DNA of 64,000 nt from Ruminococcus sp. OA3. Lineage in GTDB: Bacteria > Bacillota > Clostridia > Lachnospirales > Lachnospiraceae. The notes under the pieces were generated by a model, which did no database searches, was not told the origin of the DNA, and was given only the letters and a program-made list of their open reading frames with translations. Below are positions 62,475 through 64,000 of this stretch, piece by piece. Both the position numbers and the translations under genes were made by a program. The DNA lies in contig NZ_JAKNTO010000001.1 in assembly GCF_022440845.1 (NCBI RefSeq), positions 2,976,001 to 3,040,000 of the forward strand. The letters run 5' to 3'. The first letter of the stretch is position 1; the number at the start of each line of letters is the position of its first letter.

Positions 62475-63457
62475 TACCCGATTCTCCCTTCATCCATACA
62501 TTTTGCCAGCTCTTTCGCATAATATGTCAGGTAGATCTGTGCCCCCGCACGGTAGGCACTCACTGCCATCTCACACATGATGCGCTCTTCATCGATCCAG
62601 TCCATCTTCGCTGCAGCCTTTACCATCGCATACTCTCCACTCACGCTGTACGCCGCCACCGGTACGTTGGTCGCCTCTTTTACTCTCGTAACGAGGTCCA
62701 GATAAGACATCGCCGGTTTTACCATGATGATGTCGGCCCCCTCTTCCACATCCATAACTGCCTCTTTGATGCCTTCCCGAGAATTATGCGGATCCATCTG
62801 GTAGGATTTCCGGTCTCCGAAGGACGGTGCAGAACCTGCAGCGTCACGGAACGGTCCGTAAAATGCGGATGCATATTTTACGGCGTATGACATGATCGGT
62901 GTTTCCTTGTATCCGTTCTTATCGAGAATCTGACGGATTGCCGCAACTCTGCCGTCCATCATATCGGATGGAGCAACCATATCTGCTCCCGCCTGTACAT
63001 GGGACAGTGCTGTTTTGCTTAAGAGCTCCAGAGTACTGTCATTTTCCACGTCATGACCGCACAGCACACCGCAATGCCCGTGTGACGTGTATTCACACAT
63101 ACAGACATCTGTGATGTAATAGAGGTCCGGGAACTGTTTTCTCGCCTCGCGAAGCGCACGCTGTACGATTCCGTCCCGGGCATACGCCTGGCTTCCCACT
63201 TCGTCTTTATGCTCCGGTATCCCAAACAGCATGACACTCGATACACCGGCCTTTGAAAGACGCTCCAGTTCGTACGGCAGCCGGTCAACACTGTAGCGGT
63301 ACTGTCCTTCCATAGACGGGATTTCTTCTTCAATATTCTCCCCGTCAATCGCAAACAACGGATAGATCAGCGATGACTTGTCCATCCTCGTCTCGCGCAC
63401 CATCCTTCTGATGGTCTCTCCTCCGCGAAGTCTTCTCGGTCTTTTTATCAGTTCCAT
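62474..63457 (-). CDS. hemB: Porphobilinogen synthase (delta-aminolevulinic acid dehydratase)
   Basis: Condenses two 5-aminolevulinates to porphobilinogen. I start at ATG 63457 (MELIKRPRRLRGG), 327 residues, with AGGAGAGAGG upstream; the frame runs back to 63547. The Zn cysteines are in CMCEYTSHGHCGVLCG (near 118-135). The two active-site lysines are in MSYAVKYASAFYGPF (near 200) and MVKPAMSYLDLV (near 255). It precedes hemL in the operon. Confidence 0.97.
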   Translation of the reverse strand: MELIKRPRRLRGGETIRRMVRETRMDKSSLIYPLFAIDGENIEEEIPSMEGQYRYSVDRLPYELERLSKAGVSSVMLFGIPEHKDEVGSQAYARDGIVQRALREARKQFPDLYYITDVCMCEYTSHGHCGVLCGHDVENDSTLELLSKTALSHVQAGADMVAPSDMMDGRVAAIRQILDKNGYKETPIMSYAVKYASAFYGPFRDAAGSAPSFGDRKSYQMDPHNSREGIKEAVMDVEEGADIIMVKPAMSYLDLVTRVKEATNVPVAAYSVSGEYAMVKAAAKMDWIDEERIMCEMAVSAYRAGAQIYLTYYAKELAKCMDEGRIG

Positions 63458-63530
63458 GTTCCTCTCTCCTTCTTTATTTTTGTCCATGTCATTGATCATG
63501 TATGATACCGCGAATTGTCCTGCCCAACTT

Positions 63531-64000
63531 TTAACCCCTGGTATCATACATCTTGATTACAAGTTCCACAACACTGTCAATTGTGGCTTTTTCCGCCATA
63601 TATGTCCTCATACCGTATGAATCGGCTGCTGCTTTCGTCTGCTTTCCGATGCAGGCTGCCGTCACTTTCGTATAATCCAGTCCCGGTGTGGACTCCACAA
63701 ATCCGCGAACCGTCGATGCACTGGTAAATACCGCGCAGTCGATCTCCTGCTTCATGAATTTTCCTGTCTCATCCACAACCATCTGCTGTGTATACGCCGT
63801 ATCATACGTGGCAACGTCATCTACTCTCAGGTCCTGCCGGCCGGAAAGTGCCTGGATGATCTCCTGATTCCCGATCGCCGCGCGCGGAATCAATAGATTG
63901 GCATCCTTCTCACATATCCTTGCCATCTGTTCTCCGAGTGCCTTTCCGTCATTGATTTCCGGAACAAGATCGGCGAATAATCCATGGTTTTTCAGCTCTT
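63531..64000 (-). CDS. hemD: Uroporphyrinogen-III synthase, C-terminal part (cut by window edge)
   Basis: An open frame from the window edge to the stop at 63531-63533; 156 residues seen. The block IDCAVFTSASTVRGFVES (cut to 'FTSASTVRGF') and the end AACIGKQTKAAADSYGMRTYMAEKAT (cut to 'CIGKQTKAAAD') are HemD landmarks. In many Clostridia HemD is fused to CobA/SirA methyltransferase; that half would lie outside. It cyclises hydroxymethylbilane and leads hemB here with a 73-bp gap. Confidence 0.9.
   Translation of the reverse strand, partial: ELKNHGLFADLVPEINDGKALGEQMARICEKDANLLIPRAAIGNQEIIQALSGRQDLRVDDVATYDTAYTQQMVVDETGKFMKQEIDCAVFTSASTVRGFVESTPGLDYTKVTAACIGKQTKAAADSYGMRTYMAEKATIDSVVELVIKMYDTRG

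Overview
The window looks like a chromosomal segment from a spore-forming anaerobic Clostridia bacterium, most likely a Lachnospiraceae gut commensal. The evidence is the full Rnf operon, a split Na+-pumping decarboxylase operon, a GerW/YtfJ sporulation gene, a clostridial-type cysteine insert in IlvB, a tyrS T-box and very strong AGGAGG ribosome binding sites. Gene density is high and nearly everything reads on the minus strand. Only the 5' edge (TetR fragment, ilvB, ilvN) and yprB read plus. I see no tRNA or rRNA gene, prophage, transposase or CRISPR array.

Layout. 1-2574: end of a TetR regulator, then ilvBN. 2575-5458: osmoprotectant-type ABC importer behind a flavin/ferredoxin protein. 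5627-7293: ECF S-component plus class V aminotransferase. 7420-9719: TetR-controlled ABC-2 exporter. 9870-13771: Nudix, PPK2-type phosphotransferase, a small conserved gene, DUF2953, gerW and an untracked 46-residue membrane protein. 13841-19345: zapA, U32, FtsW/SpoVE-like and class B PBP. 19614-28298: rnfCDGEAB-apbE, then NusG-II, Gx transporter, ruvA and ruvB behind their own promoter. 28454-29560: yprB. 29757-34525: RpiR regulator, BaiN-like flavoprotein, cmk, ispH, rpsA. 34651-35517: M15 peptidase. 35667-40831: five-gene biotin-dependent decarboxylase/transcarboxylase operon. 40985-51069: tightly packed nine-gene unit with a DD-carboxypeptidase, DUF2804, glycerol-3-phosphate oxidation, glycerol kinase, esterase, acyltransferase-like membrane protein and HD protein. 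51209-54638: scpAB, phosphoesterase and a second DD-carboxypeptidase. 54764-59941: CmpB-like protein, rpsU, alaS, tyrS. 60340-60665: tyrS promoter and T-box. 60705-64000: rnhA, hemL, hemB and the end of hemD.

How the genes work together. The Rnf complex (ferredoxin:NAD+ oxidoreductase coupled to Na+ or H+) sits with ApbE, which attaches FMN to RnfG and RnfD. The OadB-type Na+ pump is a second route linking carbon flow to the ion gradient. Glycerol entering through GlpK and the GlpA-type dehydrogenase would feed reduced carriers into the same economy.

The most unusual non-coding signal is a set of hairpin-rich intergenic blocks: in the zapA leader (about 19376-19551), after rpsA (29598-29750), in the alaS leader (an exact 64-bp tandem repeat carrying the ribosome binding site, 58402-58570) and between the tyrS T-box and tyrS (59989-60344). 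The most interesting gene-level observations are the two-carboxyltransferase Na+-pump operon and the nine-gene glycerol/ester unit. Start codons were adjusted where a good ribosome binding site favoured an internal start. No database searches were run.
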